From assembly GCA_965649825.1 (NCBI GenBank), contig OZ287705.1, forward strand, positions 1-64,000: 64,000 nt of DNA, read 5' to 3'. Numbering within the stretch: position 1 is the first letter of the stretch; each line of letters opens with the position of its first letter. The position numbers and the translations under genes were made by a program. Under the pieces are notes generated by a model. That model ran no database searches. It had not been told where the DNA came from and saw only the letters and a list, made by a program, of their open reading frames with translations. Shown piece after piece: positions 32,894 through 44,360 of the stretch. Origin of the DNA: Penicillus capitatus (Eukaryota; Chlorophyta).

Positions 32894-34728
32894 ATGTCCA
32901 TGCGACAACCCGTCGATCAACCGCCGGTCGCCGAGTCCGCCGTCGAACTGGATCCGCTCGTCGGCGGAGCGGTCTTCGCCGAGAGGTAACGCCCCGTGCA
33001 TCCTACCGGCACTTAACACGATGGATCCCTCTGCGTCCTGCAGGTACACCATCGACGAGGAGAAGCCTCGAGGGCAATCCCACTGTCGCTACGCGACAGA
33101 CCTGGTCACGTCGCAGCGCGTGGTGCTGAAGTTCTACTTCGGATCTTCTCACGAATGGATGAACGCGATCCGAGTCCACCGCTTTACGCACCAGAGCAAA
33201 TACGTCTGCAAGTAATGCCTGCCCTTCGAATGCCATTCGATGCGCCTGCGTTGTCTCCCAGGCTGCTGAACGTCGTCGAAGAGGCAGACGGTCTGCCTCT
33301 CTGCCTCGTCTTGGAGAGAGGCAACTATTCGCTGGCGGATCGCCTGTCCGCCAGACATCCGAACCCCATGGAGCAGCGCGCGATCCTCTACTCGGTTTGC
33401 CGCCTCTCGTCTTCGATGCCGGTCTGCACGCTCAGTCTTATGGCGTAGGTGCTCGAGGCATTGGATAACCTTCACGGTCAGGGCATCTATCACGGAACTC
33501 TCCACCCGTCGAACATCATGTGGTTCTCGTCGGACTTCACCTGGAAGCTCATCGATCTGGACTACGCTTCGCGTTCCCAGGAACTGGCAGTCGTCCCTCC
33601 CCACATCACTCGCTACGCCGCACCTGAAATGGCTCTGGCGTACCAGCAAGGCAAGACGCATGTGAAGCTGAGCTACGGCGCCGACATGTGGGTCGTCGGC
33701 ATCATCGCCTTCGAAATGTTCACCTGTGCGTGCGCCACCATCCCCCGTCCCTGCACGCCGACTCACGTCGCTCCTGTCTAGGCTCTCGAGTCTTCGACTC
33801 CGCCAAGCTCCGCGAGCACATACGCTCGAGACTGGCAGACCAGTCTCCTGATCAGGAAGGCGCCTCGCGTCGCTGGCTCTCCGCCGACCGCAGGGGGAGA
33901 TCGGCCTTCAGCGACGAGGAGCAGTGTCTTCTGTTCGTCCAGGCCGTCCTCCGTCTCGATCCAAGCACCAGACAGACGGCGACCGGGGCACTGGCGGACA
34001 GAATCTTCCGATCGGTGACGGATGCCTACCAACGCATCGACGTCCTCGAGTCGGTACGTCGCCAGATGATGCTGTCGTCTCCGTCACGTCGTCGGTGCTT
34101 GCAGCTGCACTCGGATGGAAGACTGAGGCTCGGCGACGTCTGCCAGTGGCCAGAGTGGGCCTGGTCGCCGATACTGAACGAGCACACAGCAGTGACGCTC
34201 CACGTCGAGTGCTTTCTCAGATCGAGCAGCGCCGCGACGCCCTTCCATCTGAGGAACGCGCAGGAGGCCTTGCGATTCTACGACGACTATCTGCCGGAGC
34301 ATCCAGTTCACATCCTGCGCCGCCGGCAGGATACAAGGCTGCGCGTCTGCATAACGCCAGACGAGGAGTTGCCCTTTCCGATCGAGGGCGTCGCCTCTGT
34401 TCGCGTGGGACTGCCCGACGAGGACTTTGTGGAGTTGGAGGTGGTCCAGAATCTCCGCGGGAGGACGGTCGAAGCCATGGCGCTGCTTCAGCCCTCCAAG
34501 TTTCGCTCTCGCAGCCTGCACGTCATCTCGCCGCACTTCGGCCCCGTCGATCAGAAGTACGTAAAACTGACTGTACAGATTCGAATTTTTTTGGGTCACC
34601 CGTTTCGAAGAGAAGTCGATCTCTATCGACTCATCTACGGCAAAGTCGTCCGTTCCAGCAATCGCCTGCGATTTCACCGAATGGTCCGAATGTTCGAGAA
34701 TCAGACAGAGCACAACACCTCTGCCTGA
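32894..34728 (+). CDS. Pseudokinase 3 with C-terminal beta-rich domain
   Basis: Best-resolved family member. Exons by homology: 32894-32985, 33044-33211, 33262-33394, 33449-33725, 33782-34053, 34105-34728; introns 50-58 nt. Start MSMRQPVDQPP is likely; an extra upstream exon (32400-32760) is possible. N-lobe strand with Lys: SQRVVLKFYFG. Hinge: LCLVLERGNYSLADRL. Catalytic loop is HGQGIYHGTLHPSNIMWF (HGT for HRD), the metal loop is KLIDLDYA (Asp kept, Phe-Gly lost), then RYAAPEMA and ADMWVVGIIAFEMFT. C-lobe tail is LDPSTRQTATGAL. The C-terminal domain (about 190 residues) has LHVECFLRSSS, ALRFYDDYLPEHPVHIL, LRVCITPDEELPFPIEG, FVELEVVQNL, KYVKLTVQIRIFLG. No glycine-rich loop is visible. A scaffold or regulatory role is inferred from the lost catalytic residues. 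Confidence 0.88.
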
Positions 34729-36279
34729 TCCGCTCCCGCATAAATGCTCTCGATGAGCCTCGTTTTCATCGATCAAGAGGCCAAGTGGGAGCATCATCTA
34801 TTGGTGTCCGAAGAAAGAGAGCTCGACTCAGCTTTTGCGGCACAGCGAACGGAATGCGGCGATTGTTGCCCGTTTTTGAAAAGAATAAAGCTGGAACTGC
34901 CAAGTATTGATTTCTCATTGTTTCTCCGCAACACTAACAAGGTCATCGAAATCTGCTTGCTCTTCCCACTTCGGGGTCTGTCCGATTTTTGCCAGTTCGG
35001 ACGAACGGATTCGACTCGATTAGACAATCACAATCTCTTGATAGACGTAACCCCAGTGAGCACCCCATAAGTGCCAATTTGTCGCTAGGAAGTGTAGATT
35101 ATTAATTGTGAACAACACAGGTCCTATTAGAAGTGTTTGTTTGATTGTAACTGATCTGGAACGGAACGGAACGGACAGGAATAGAATACACCTAGAATGA
35201 AAGTGAAGTGATCTGTGATGTAAAGTGTAATCGGGATTCCGTCCACCGTCGCATCTGTAAACTCTATTGCAATCTGTCGAGTGTATTTCGATTGGCAAGA
35301 TTGGCTCAACGATTGTACATTCATCCATCGTCCACCGAGGCAGCTCTGGAACTCGCTCATCACTGGCCCATCGAAGAACATGTCACATACGAGCTTCTGG
35401 TCCGCGGACCACGCATCTGGAAAGAGAACACTAGACACTTAAACGCAGGGCCGACAGGAGCAACTCACTGTTCTCCGACAGACCTTTTGCGGACAGAAAT
35501 TCGAAGACTCCGCCAATCGGGCGTTCCATGTGATCTCGGAGCCTATTGCGAAATCGTCCATGATGTCACCTGCTTCTGTTATGGTTTCAAGCTCTTCAAG
35601 GCCACCGTTAGAAGCTATATAGAAGACCATCTCTCTCGCCTTTGGACTACAGGGTCGAAGGCCTCATGACTTAAAGAACTAGGCTGGATACACCGCACTC
35701 ATGCTAAACCCTGGTTCCACAGACCAATCTGGAATAGATCAGACGCCCGGCTGATCTTTATGTTTCTATCTGCGCATTTTCCAACAAGATTTTACTGAGC
35801 GGCACGTGGACATAGCATTCCAGATACGACATGCCGTCTCTGCTCAAAACATCCCGAAACACGCAACCATCTTCTCTGGTACACAGCCCCCCTCGCTCGA
35901 GGGGCACGTCTGAAAGCATTTGGATCTACTAACGATCTCTGGCCCTACATCTCTAGCATCATTATTGACCCGAATTTCTACGAAAACTGTCTGCGTTTTT
36001 ACAAATCCTTAGTCCGCCATTAATGACTTGATTCTGTCCTGCTCACTGTGATGTCTATTTATTTACGATCATTAGTAGGAATTCTGTGTCTTCTACTCTG
36101 GGAGGCAGGGTTACATGCCCCTGGCGAACCCCCTACCTCTCTCCTGTAAATCGGATTTCTCTCTCATCCATCGTCCAAAGAGACCAATGCTTTTGTCCAA
36201 CAGACCGTTTCCTTCCACCTTCTCTGCATTCGAATGCTCCTCAAAAATGGTCCTGTCTACATGCTGCGAAGCGGCGAGC
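34729..36279. other. Intergenic; one possibly coding minus stretch
   Basis: At 35127-35630 the minus strand has two open stretches with protein-like composition (GDIMDDFAIGSEITWNARLA, then VLFPDAWSADQKLVCDMFF and ATVDGIPITLYITDHFTF), which may be exons of one gene; their phases could not be reconciled. A 153-residue plus frame overlaps. No family recognised. Confidence 0.3.
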
Positions 36280-36731
36280 GTTTTCGTATGTTTACATCAT
36301 CTGCCAATCTCGCACCGGACACCGTGCACTAATGACTGCACGACTGTAGATCGTCGATTCTTCGTAGCTGTTCTTTACCCATCCCATTTTTGGTCCATCT
36401 CATTGTGAAGACCTGAAGCAAATCGTCAAACCATGGATTTTATTCTTTCCCGGTTTCTGTAACGCAGATCTACCCATCTTTGCCAACACCTGGAGAATCT
36501 CCCAGAGATCAAACGTCTTCATGACAAATGATCGTCTGTCTTTTTCTAGACATCGGCGGTGTCTGAATGTATTCTTTCGAATGACCTCAGTCCTGTTCTC
36601 GACAGAGAGGTGCCTGCTTATGTATTAGCCAGCTATCGTCTACGCGACACATTAACCAATGCTCGTAACACACCAACGATTCCCTGCATTAAAATGTCAC
36701 TGTTTTTTAAGAACAGCCAAAATAGAACATC
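36280..36731. repeat. PPR-unit 3' flank, copy 2
   Basis: Matches the flanks of the other PPR genes (motif TTCTTCGTAGCTGTTCTTTA and CATTTTTGGTCCATCTCATT). Any minus reading frame of copy 1 is interrupted here. Confidence 0.7.
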
Positions 36732-38417
36732 TCAAACGAGCTGCAAAGCACTCAAGTGTTCTTGAATCGCTTCATTCGGCTCCACTTTCGCTTCCTTCAT
36801 GTATTCGTGAACTGTCTTCGCGTGTTCTGTGTCACTCTTCTGGGCACAGTGTGCCAACACAGCCTCATACGGGCCCTCGGTCGGCGTAACCTGCTCATTC
36901 TTCTGCACAACCTTCAGTACTTGCACGGCATCGTCTACACGATCGTGGTCCAATAAAAGTCGAATCATGGACTCTGTCATCCCGATAGATGGCCAATGAT
37001 CCCCTTCCGTAAAATCATTCCAGCACTCAAGCGCACGCTCCACATCGGATGCCTTGAGGCACATGGTAAGCCATGTCTTGTAGCCACGGTACGTCAACGA
37101 GATACCCAACGATTTCATCGTCTTCACCACTTCAGATACTTCCGTCATAGCTTCTTCCTGAGAATAGGTGCCATTCTCCCACAGACGCCGAACAATCTCT
37201 AGCTGTGCACCGAAGTTCTTTTCGCTACGGCCAGCTCCATCCATGTCGTTTGTACACAGCTTCTTCAAGAAGCCCAACGCCTTGCTCATATCTCCTTTCT
37301 TCTCATAGAGCTCTATGACGCCGACGAATGTTATGTAGGATAATTCCACATTGAGCTGCTTCATGCGATCGAGGCAAAAGACAATGTGCGTCTCAAGTTC
37401 CTCATCTGTCAGCTCCAAATCCGCCAACGATCGGATAAGAAAATAAAACGAGGGACGAACGATTGTCACATCGCCGCTGAGAGATTCATTCAAGTAACGG
37501 AGCGCGTCTTTTGACCGTCCCAGTTTGCCGCACAGCTTGATAAGAGGCACATAAGTGAACACTTCAGGTTTAATCTCCATAGATCTCATCAATACCATTA
37601 AGTCCTTGCACTCCTGCAGGTACGTCTCGCCAGTGGCACTGTCGACGTTTTCGGCATAGACCGCCAACAGGACATTGAGACTTCGCACATCTCCTCCAAA
37701 TTTATCGACCAGTTCATTGAATGTCCTTCGAGCACGATCTACATCTTTCCCGCTTCCGCAGACACTGATCAGCGTACGATATACCAATACATCAGGCTGA
37801 ATCGCATAGTCCTTCTGCATCGCGTAAAATTCCTCAAATGCAGCGTCAACTTCGCCAGTGATTGAGTAGGCGTAGATGAGGGTAGTGAACAGGAACTTGT
37901 CTGGCATCAACCCTGACGTCACGACATCCTGAAACATGCGTTTCACCATTGCCACATTGCTCTTTCGCGAGTAGGCTTTCATGACCGCTACGTAGATCTG
38001 GACGTCGATCGCAACTTCACGAGTTTTCATTTCTTCGAACAGATCGATGATGCGAGAGTATGAGTGGTCACGCATCAGACGACTCATTTCACGACCGTAA
38101 TCAGCTGTGTTTCTGAGTAGACGGGGTTTCTTCCGCATGAAATCATCCAGCTCTAGGTTCTGCTCTTCTGGGGCGGCATGAAACCTGCGGAGTTGCATAG
38201 TTCCCGTCCAGCACAACGCCATTTCGGCGCCTGTGCATTTTGGGTGGCGGGACGAGCATCTGCGTAGGGTAGCGCAAAGAGGACCGACTGGCGGAATGGC
38301 AGATCGTGTCGGGGCGGCGCCTTCGTTGGCGAAAGGCGTTGGCAGAACGGCAAAGAAACGTGAACGAAAGAGCCAACGCCCGACGTCGGCGTAGTTTCGC
38401 GCAGAGCGGCGCATCAT
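36732..38417 (-). CDS. PPR protein 2 (P-class, organelle-targeted)
   Basis: 561 residues, intronless, same architecture as copy 1: presequence MMRRSARNYADVGRWLFRSR, then about a dozen PPR units (QIYVAVMKAYSRKSN, KFLFTTLIYAYSITGEVDAA, LVYRTLISVCGSGKDVDRA), and the shared C-terminus. The presequence continuation (FFAVLPTPFANEGAAPTRS) groups it with copy 4 rather than copies 1 and 3. Replacements are scattered through the repeats, including positions near repeat ends that set RNA-base choice in P-class PPRs, so it may recognise a different target. Intact frame implies continued selection. Confidence 0.94.
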   Translation of the reverse strand: MMRRSARNYADVGRWLFRSRFFAVLPTPFANEGAAPTRSAIPPVGPLCATLRRCSSRHPKCTGAEMALCWTGTMQLRRFHAAPEEQNLELDDFMRKKPRLLRNTADYGREMSRLMRDHSYSRIIDLFEEMKTREVAIDVQIYVAVMKAYSRKSNVAMVKRMFQDVVTSGLMPDKFLFTTLIYAYSITGEVDAAFEEFYAMQKDYAIQPDVLVYRTLISVCGSGKDVDRARRTFNELVDKFGGDVRSLNVLLAVYAENVDSATGETYLQECKDLMVLMRSMEIKPEVFTYVPLIKLCGKLGRSKDALRYLNESLSGDVTIVRPSFYFLIRSLADLELTDEELETHIVFCLDRMKQLNVELSYITFVGVIELYEKKGDMSKALGFLKKLCTNDMDGAGRSEKNFGAQLEIVRRLWENGTYSQEEAMTEVSEVVKTMKSLGISLTYRGYKTWLTMCLKASDVERALECWNDFTEGDHWPSIGMTESMIRLLLDHDRVDDAVQVLKVVQKNEQVTPTEGPYEAVLAHCAQKSDTEHAKTVHEYMKEAKVEPNEAIQEHLSALQLV

Positions 38418-38553
38418 GGGCGTTTCTCACGTCCTCCGTCAGACGTGACGTATAAAGGGATCTGCCGAAGATGATTTCTTCGATTTTCTTACTAACGTTT
38501 CTACGGTTCGAACGACGATAAGCGCGCGAGCTGCGAAAGATGCAGTAGTCACG
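38418..38553 (+). pseudogene. PPR/BRE1 divergent promoter with truncated BRE1 start, unit 2
   Basis: Keeps CGTCAGACGTGACGTATAAAGG as in unit 4 (TGACGT core plus TATAAA on the plus strand). The BRE1-like start codon is ATA instead of ATG, and similarity to the other units ends abruptly at about 38553, so the rest of the BRE1 gene has been deleted. Confidence 0.65.
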
Positions 38554-39236
38554 TCACCTGCCGTAGCCATCCGAGACGGTTGGGTTGGCGCAGAACCACT
38601 CTGGCGAGCTGATTATCGGTTGCGACGGTTGTTAGCCTCCGACCTGGCTGTTCAATAACCATCAGGGAATGGATACAGAGCGAGGCCTGAAGTTCGCAGT
38701 CGTTAGACGTAAGGTTAGGAATGCCGCAACCACCCTGAATATTTAATGGCGACAGCATCATGTAACTAATCTCGAGTTCCTGTGTTATCTATCTTCTGCG
38801 TGCGTTATTATCGTCGTCGCGAACTTATAGACTCTGAGTTTTTAAAGCTCGTTTACAAGATCCCCGACAAGAGCGGCTGAAAGGTGAGCGTTCGTAGTCT
38901 GCTTTACAGTTAGTTTATTGAAACATCCAATCAGAGAGAGACGGCGAGGCGATCATGCAACGGACACGACGTGACGCTTGCTGCGTCTATTAGGCGTGCA
39001 TGATGCAGGCATGCCGCATTCTTGATCGGTGAAGTATTTGCGGCGAATTCTTGACCGCTGTCGACAACATATTTGACACAAGTGGCTACTGACTGTCTGG
39101 CGTTTTTCATGAAGAAATCATGAAATAGGATCCTGATTGAGCAGAATTTAGTAGAAGAAAGCAAATCTATTCGAACACTTAGTGCTTCGATCGTACTTCT
39201 TCAGGGAACCAATAACAACGTCAGCAATGATCGCAC
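38554..39236. other. Intergenic, nothing recognised
   Basis: Unique sequence between the truncated PPR unit 2 and the protease gene; only frames under 80 residues. Confidence 0.45.
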
Positions 39237-41665
39237 TCATGCACTGTATGCTGAACGAATTCTGTTTGGCTGCTGACGTCGCTGAGAGAAGTGGAAAAAG
39301 ACATCTCTGAGACCAGCGGCTTTGGTCTTTTGATGCCCTCCCGAGAAGAGATACTTGTAAGCAGGTCGCTCCGGTGTCGCCCAGTAGCATTCTCTTGTGA
39401 CGCCCAGGTCTCCGTCGCCCATGGCTAGATGAAACCATCCGCGGATCCCCCAGAATGTCCCCCAGCTGTTGCGTCCGATCCAAAACTTCTTGCCATTTCG
39501 CTCGTCCCATCCAGAGAGGACAACGAATTGGCTGGAAGGACTGCCACTCTTACAGGCGCCAGGATCACTGAAGATGCCACTCTGGTAGGAATGGAATGCC
39601 CTGGATTCGCAAATGCGGCAGGCAACGGGACCATTCTGCGCAATCTCCTGCATCACAGCCCGATCTCCAGAGATCTGTAGAACCACCACGTAAACCTCAG
39701 CAGTAGACGAGATCAAGGAACATTACCTTTCCGTGCGATGAAATGCTGTATGGTGTGAATTCTCCTGCTTCCACGGCGAAGCATTGCCATCGCGGACAGA
39801 TCTTACAGATGTGAATGGCATCACATTTGAGGGGCTTTCCTTCATACACTGCGCAGGACTCGTCTGGAATGGCGTGCTTCTTAACGTACTCATAGGCATC
39901 ACTCGGATCTCTGCCGTCACACTTTCCATTCGACGATGCACAGTTTAGCAGAACCTAGACGCAGAAGCACTCAGCCGAGAGAAGATGTGTGAGACGAGAT
40001 GCACTTGGACTGCGAGAACGACTTGTGGATAGGTCAATCCTTTGAGCAGGGTGAAACGATCGTTCAGAGCGGAGGTCGCTGCCTGGGCCCAGGAAGACTC
40101 ACAAAACACTGGGCTGTGTTGATTGCGATCGATTGAAGCGTAACTGATGCCATTGATATCACGAATGTCATACTTCACTGGAATGTCTGTAACCTTCACC
40201 GTTTTCCCGTGCTGCCCTGAAGATGAACTCTCTTTCTGCTCTTCGGCATGATACTTTAGAAGATACTCTCCCCACGGCACATCCCTAGATGTCAGAGTGT
40301 TCCTTGACAGTTTTGCGGGAAGTGTGCGACTTTGGCAGAGGGTCGCTGGGCTGGAGTTCATCTGGGATGACAGGCGTTGCGAAGGTGCAGCCGTTTTCGA
40401 CGCCCAGACCGAGGAAGAAGCTCGATCGGGCGATTCGGAAATACCCGTTCTCTCCCCAATATGTGCCCCAACTGTTGCGTGCAATCCAATACCTGCAAAC
40501 GTCACATCATCTAAGATCTCTCTCTGGCCTAGAGGTCTCTCACTTGGAGCCATTTTCCTCTCCCCATCCGACGAGACTCACGAGGTGATTCACCGAAACC
40601 CAAACGCCAAACTAAGCAGAAATATAGCTCAAATTGAAATGAGATGGAGATGTGACGGTTCGCACTTGACGGAAGATTCCTCCTGTGTAGTTGTCGAACT
40701 TCTTCGTTGCAAAGATTTCGCACGACACAGGGCCACGAAAGTAGATCTCTGCCATGATCTTCTGAGTGCGAGATACGCGGCTGTTTTGATCGTCATAGTC
40801 CCCTCCGCCGTTCACATGGCCAAAGTCTTCGATGAAGTAACGGCGGTACTGATCCACTGCGGAGCACGTGTTGTGCTGTCCCAACTTCTCACACTTCTCA
40901 CACACTCCATGCGGTTCGCATCTGTTATCCCTTGCTTGATAATTTTGACAGCTCTCATCGGGCAGACCGTGCTTTGCAATATAGCGATAAACGCCGCCAA
41001 CAGTACCGCCCTTTGTAGGAATAAGATCAGAAGACAGCGAGGATATGAAGGAGAGCACTTGGCAGGTTCCGCCTCCACGGCAGTTGATGAGAACCTGTGG
41101 TGCAAGGTTGACCTCGGGGAAGGCGTTGCGACGCTCAATCTTCATTCTGTCGGAAATGGCAGAGGTTGTGCCGAACGCCCAGCAACTGCCACAGAATCTG
41201 CGCCATCCAGATGCATTCAATCTCTTCTCAGATGTGATTACCGTGGATGCTGGTTGCGTGAGACAGTCAGATAGTTGACGCCGTGGATGTCTCCCCAGAA
41301 GAATTCCTTTGGCAGTGTGGCGACGTCCATGATCTCATGGCCGCGTCGTCTTCGAGAATTGACTCTTTCGACTGCAGACAGCCAGCAGCACACACGATGA
41401 GAAGCTGATGGGATGCTGGCGTACCTCGGTCGTAGATGCCGTTGGTGCAGAGCCCTCCGGCGAAGACACTCGTGTCCGGTGTCTAGGAACGGCAGTGGTT
41501 GGGTTGCGTGCCGCTTCGCGACGGCGTTACCTTGGGAGGCAGGATACACTCGCCGCCCTCTAGGATCGTATCGAGTTCCTCCAGGGACGCATTCGCTCCA
41601 TCGTGTTCGGCCAGGAAGCTGCCGACGAGCAACGCCGTCACAGCACAGACAATACTGCGTCGCAT
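39237..41665 (-). CDS. Tandem two-domain cathepsin X/Z-like cysteine protease, second domain inactive
   Basis: Papain-family (C1A) lysosomal carboxypeptidase type. A signal peptide (MRRSIVCAVTALLVGSFLA) and short pro-region lead into domain 1: GDIHGVNYLTVSRNQHPRF, active-site CGSCWAFGTTSA, HGLPDESCQNYQA, catalytic His in VNHLVSLVGWGEENGSK and Asn in YWIARNSWGTYWGENG, so all residues are present. A 46-nt GT-AG intron (40285-40330, phase 2) removes an in-frame stop and joins domain 1 to WGEYLLKYH and domain 2: DINGISYASIDRNQHSP, then FCESSWAQAATSA (Ser for the nucleophile Cys), HAIPDESCAVYEG, SSQFVVLSGWDERNGKKFW (Gln for His) and GRNSWGTFWG. Other introns include 40-60 nt gaps before RFCGSCW, after GGIFRQ, after GSK and after FTPYSISSHGK. 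Without use of the 46-nt intron the gene would end after domain 1, so alternative products are possible. Confidence 0.88.
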
Positions 41666-42398
41666 GTTTAGTCAGACGAGGTGCAAAGAAATGAGGTAAT
41701 GGATGGAATCCGTGACGCGGCGGTCGCTTTCGATGTGCAAATGATCGTCATCCAGAACATAACTCTGTCGGCTTTTATCTTTCACAGGTGCAACATACCC
41801 TTGCGGATTTCCCTGTATGGACCAAGACGGTATCTAGAGTGTTGGCGCGTCCTCAAGTGACGCCTGACAGCGGAAGGACGCACGACGACGCCGAAAACCG
41901 ACGGACCAAACACGGCTAAAGTGTATTCAAGAAACGAGCTCAGACACTACTGTGCAAACTCGTGATCAGGCAATTCGACGACATGCTCATCAAGAAGCAT
42001 TCGTTGTGTGAGAAGGAGAATGTCCTCCTATGTGAAATGACATGTGTTAGGTCTTGCACTGGGCAGCCGTTGTTTTCTTTCTGTTGGCTTACTTCGAAGA
42101 GGTAGCAACAGTAGAGGGTATGTGTGCCTGCATCGAGCCTTTGTGTTATTGCTCATTCTCATACTCAATGCTTTTGTGAGCGTCCGGCAAGATCCCAACG
42201 CCGAATGTCTCTATGTAAAAGACTGCGTTTCCGAGTCCTGAATCTAGCGCCCATCTAAGAGATTAAGTTATCTCTTAAGGGATTCGTCTAGATGATGATC
42301 AAATGCCTTTCTCGGAGACATCTGGAGTTAAGCGGAACTGGCGAAGTGGAGATCGATGGGCTCGATTTCGATAAGAGCAATCGTTCAATTAGAATCGA
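41666..42398. other. Intergenic, nothing recognised
   Basis: Upstream region of the protease gene and unique sequence; no convincing frame. Confidence 0.4.
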
Positions 42399-42770
42399 TT
42401 GAGCGAGCTCGGTCCAATCAGAAATTCGATTGTCGTCGATCGATCTCAATCGAAGAGAACCCAAGTAAATAACGGGTCTATCGCTCTTCATCAAGAACGT
42501 ACGATTGTCGTCGATCGATCTCAATCGATAAGAACCCAATTAGATAACAAGTCTATCGCTCTTCATCAAGAACGTACGATTGTCGTCGACATCGTCTATT
42601 GTCGACGAAGTCTTGTTAATAAACCTCAAAGATGTCATATCGTCTCATCGCATACATTCGAAAAGATTGTCGCTCAAGAATTGCATTCGATCGATACGAA
42701 AGTTTCGGAAAACGTCGAGATCGATCGATCGATCGTTGTGAATCGTCAGTCACTAAAAAGAATTGCATAG
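42399..42770 (+). CDS. Hypothetical repeat protein in GATC-rich tract
   Basis: A 123-residue plus frame spans a tandem repeat whose 75-bp unit equals 25 codons, giving IVVDRSQSKRTQVNNGSIAL and IVVDRSQSIRTQLDNKSIAL each followed by HQERT. The frame runs on beyond the repeat (EKIVAQELHSIDTKVSENVE). The minus strand is also open over the repeat, so translation is unproven. Composition (many ATCGAT/TCGATC words, more A+T) differs from neighbouring genes. Confidence 0.35.
   Translation: MSELGPIRNSIVVDRSQSKRTQVNNGSIALHQERTIVVDRSQSIRTQLDNKSIALHQERTIVVDIVYCRRSLVNKPQRCHIVSSHTFEKIVAQELHSIDTKVSENVEIDRSIVVNRQSLKRIA
42428..42590. repeat. 75-bp tandem repeat, two full copies and a partial third
   Basis: The word ATTGTCGTCGATCGATCTCA begins units at about 42430 and 42505, and a third start appears at 42580 before diverging. 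Units differ at a few bases, none changing the length. Confidence 0.85.
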
Positions 42771-44051
42771 ACGAGTTCGATGACTATTTCGATGATTGGC
42801 GATTGGAAAAGTAAATCGCTTCGACGAATGCTGTCACACGTAGATGTGCAAACGTTCTTACGTGATCGAATCTAGGTCTGTCAACCAGTAGGCATGTCAA
42901 TGCGCGTTCGACATCACAATGCTTAGCACAGAGGGCATCCTTTTAAAGAAAGATCTTTCAGGCCGATCGCTTTCGATTCCTTGCCGATCATCATCAGCAC
43001 ACGATGAAGAAAGCAATAGAAGAAAGTGTGGAAAGGTCTGTTTCTAAAAGAACTAAGACAAAAGTGTCAGGCTTTTCCATACCGACAAAGATTTCAAGGG
43101 TCTTTTTACGAAAAATAGGCGGCTTATAATATGTTACTGTTCACTGTACGCTTTCGATCTTATCGATCTCTTTGCAACAGTCACTACAAAAAGGCGTAAA
43201 AAATTCAATCTCCTAATCGATATGACTGGACGTGGCGTTCGATTGATCGATCGGCGCGATCGATGATAGTGGCAGCGCGATTTTTTAACGGACCTAAGAA
43301 AAGACGCGAAAGGTTTTCTCTAATGCGACGTTTTCGACGTCGATCGCGATCACGGAGAACACATAGACACTCCGGTTTTGGTGCTGCAAACGATCACGAT
43401 TCCGTGGTAGCTAAGATTCGCATTCGTGGCCGCAAATGGAAGTTGAAAATTGCGATCGTTAATGCCACATTTGTCGAGATGGAGACTCGATTGAATTGTC
43501 GAAGTTGTGATGTCTGATCATCACCTGATGCGGAGACGCTCGCATAATGGCTGCGTTGATGGTAGTTTTCTGTTGTATTCGTTGGCTATTTCCGTATCGA
43601 ACTGAAATCGTCCGCCAACAACCATCGCCTAAGGAAGCGACGTCTTGTCATATCGATTATACCGTTGATCTGACTTTGAACCTCCCGACTTGCGCCGATT
43701 AATCGTTTCAAAGTTCGTTCTCGTCAGACACCCTCCGCCATCTTCGTCTGTCGAGAGGTCGGACGAGATCATCAGCTCCGAGATGACGATTTACTTGCTT
43801 CTTACTAAATTTGTTTTGCGTTGTATAGACAACAACGGGAGTCGACAAAAGAGATTGATGGAAAGAGAGTTCTGCGAACCTTGTGCTGCCGAGCAGTAAG
43901 CCATCTAAAATGAAGGTACCGCGCCTGCAGGTGCACGTGACGCATATAATCAAACCTCGCACAGCAGAATCACCTTAAAACCGATCTGTACTCTACGATC
44001 GTGTCGCATCCCATCGCATCCCATCGGACATGTCGACATTGCCATTACGGC
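42771..44051. other. A/T-richer, GATC-rich tract without assigned genes
   Basis: Dense in CGATCG/TCGATC words up to about 43300. Short plus frames at 43263-43517 (Arg-rich MRRFRRRSRSRRTHRH then KIRIRGRKWKLKIAIVN) and 43690-43899 are possible but unsupported. Possibly a foreign or mobile insertion; no recognisable enzyme. Confidence 0.3.
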
Positions 44052-44360
44052 ACCTCCGGCCTTCTCCGACCGCGGGCGACCAGAGGCGGCGGACCGCTTA
44101 CTCTGAGTGATGCGGGCGATGTGATGTTCACGGTGCGGAACGCGCGTCATTCGCGTTCCTAGCCTCCCCCGCGGTCGAGGGCGTTGTCAGCGTTGCTACG
44201 TGTGGCGCACCCGTCCACCTCCGGCCGCTGGCGACCAGAGGCGGCGGGCCGCTTACTCTGGGTGATGCGTTTGATGTGACATTTGCACAGCGGAAGTCGT
44301 GTTGCTTGTGTTCTTGGCCTCCTCCTACGGTCGAGGGCGTCGTATGCGTTACTACGCATA
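44052..44360. repeat. 155-bp imperfect tandem duplication
   Basis: CACCTCCGGCC...GGCGACCAGAGGCGGCGG...CGCTTACTCTG...GTGATGCG recurs about 155 bp later (44081 and 44236 for CAGAGGCGGCGG). Both units are followed by a variant of CTCC...CGGTCGAGGGCGT. Lies directly left of the second 925-bp repeat. Confidence 0.7.

Noticed and set aside
39945-40553. 202-residue minus frame starting MAPSERPLGQ as a separate gene
   Set aside because: Its first half is an out-of-frame reading of the end of cathepsin domain 1; only the part from WGEYLLK onward is real and is better joined to domain 1 by a 46-nt intron.
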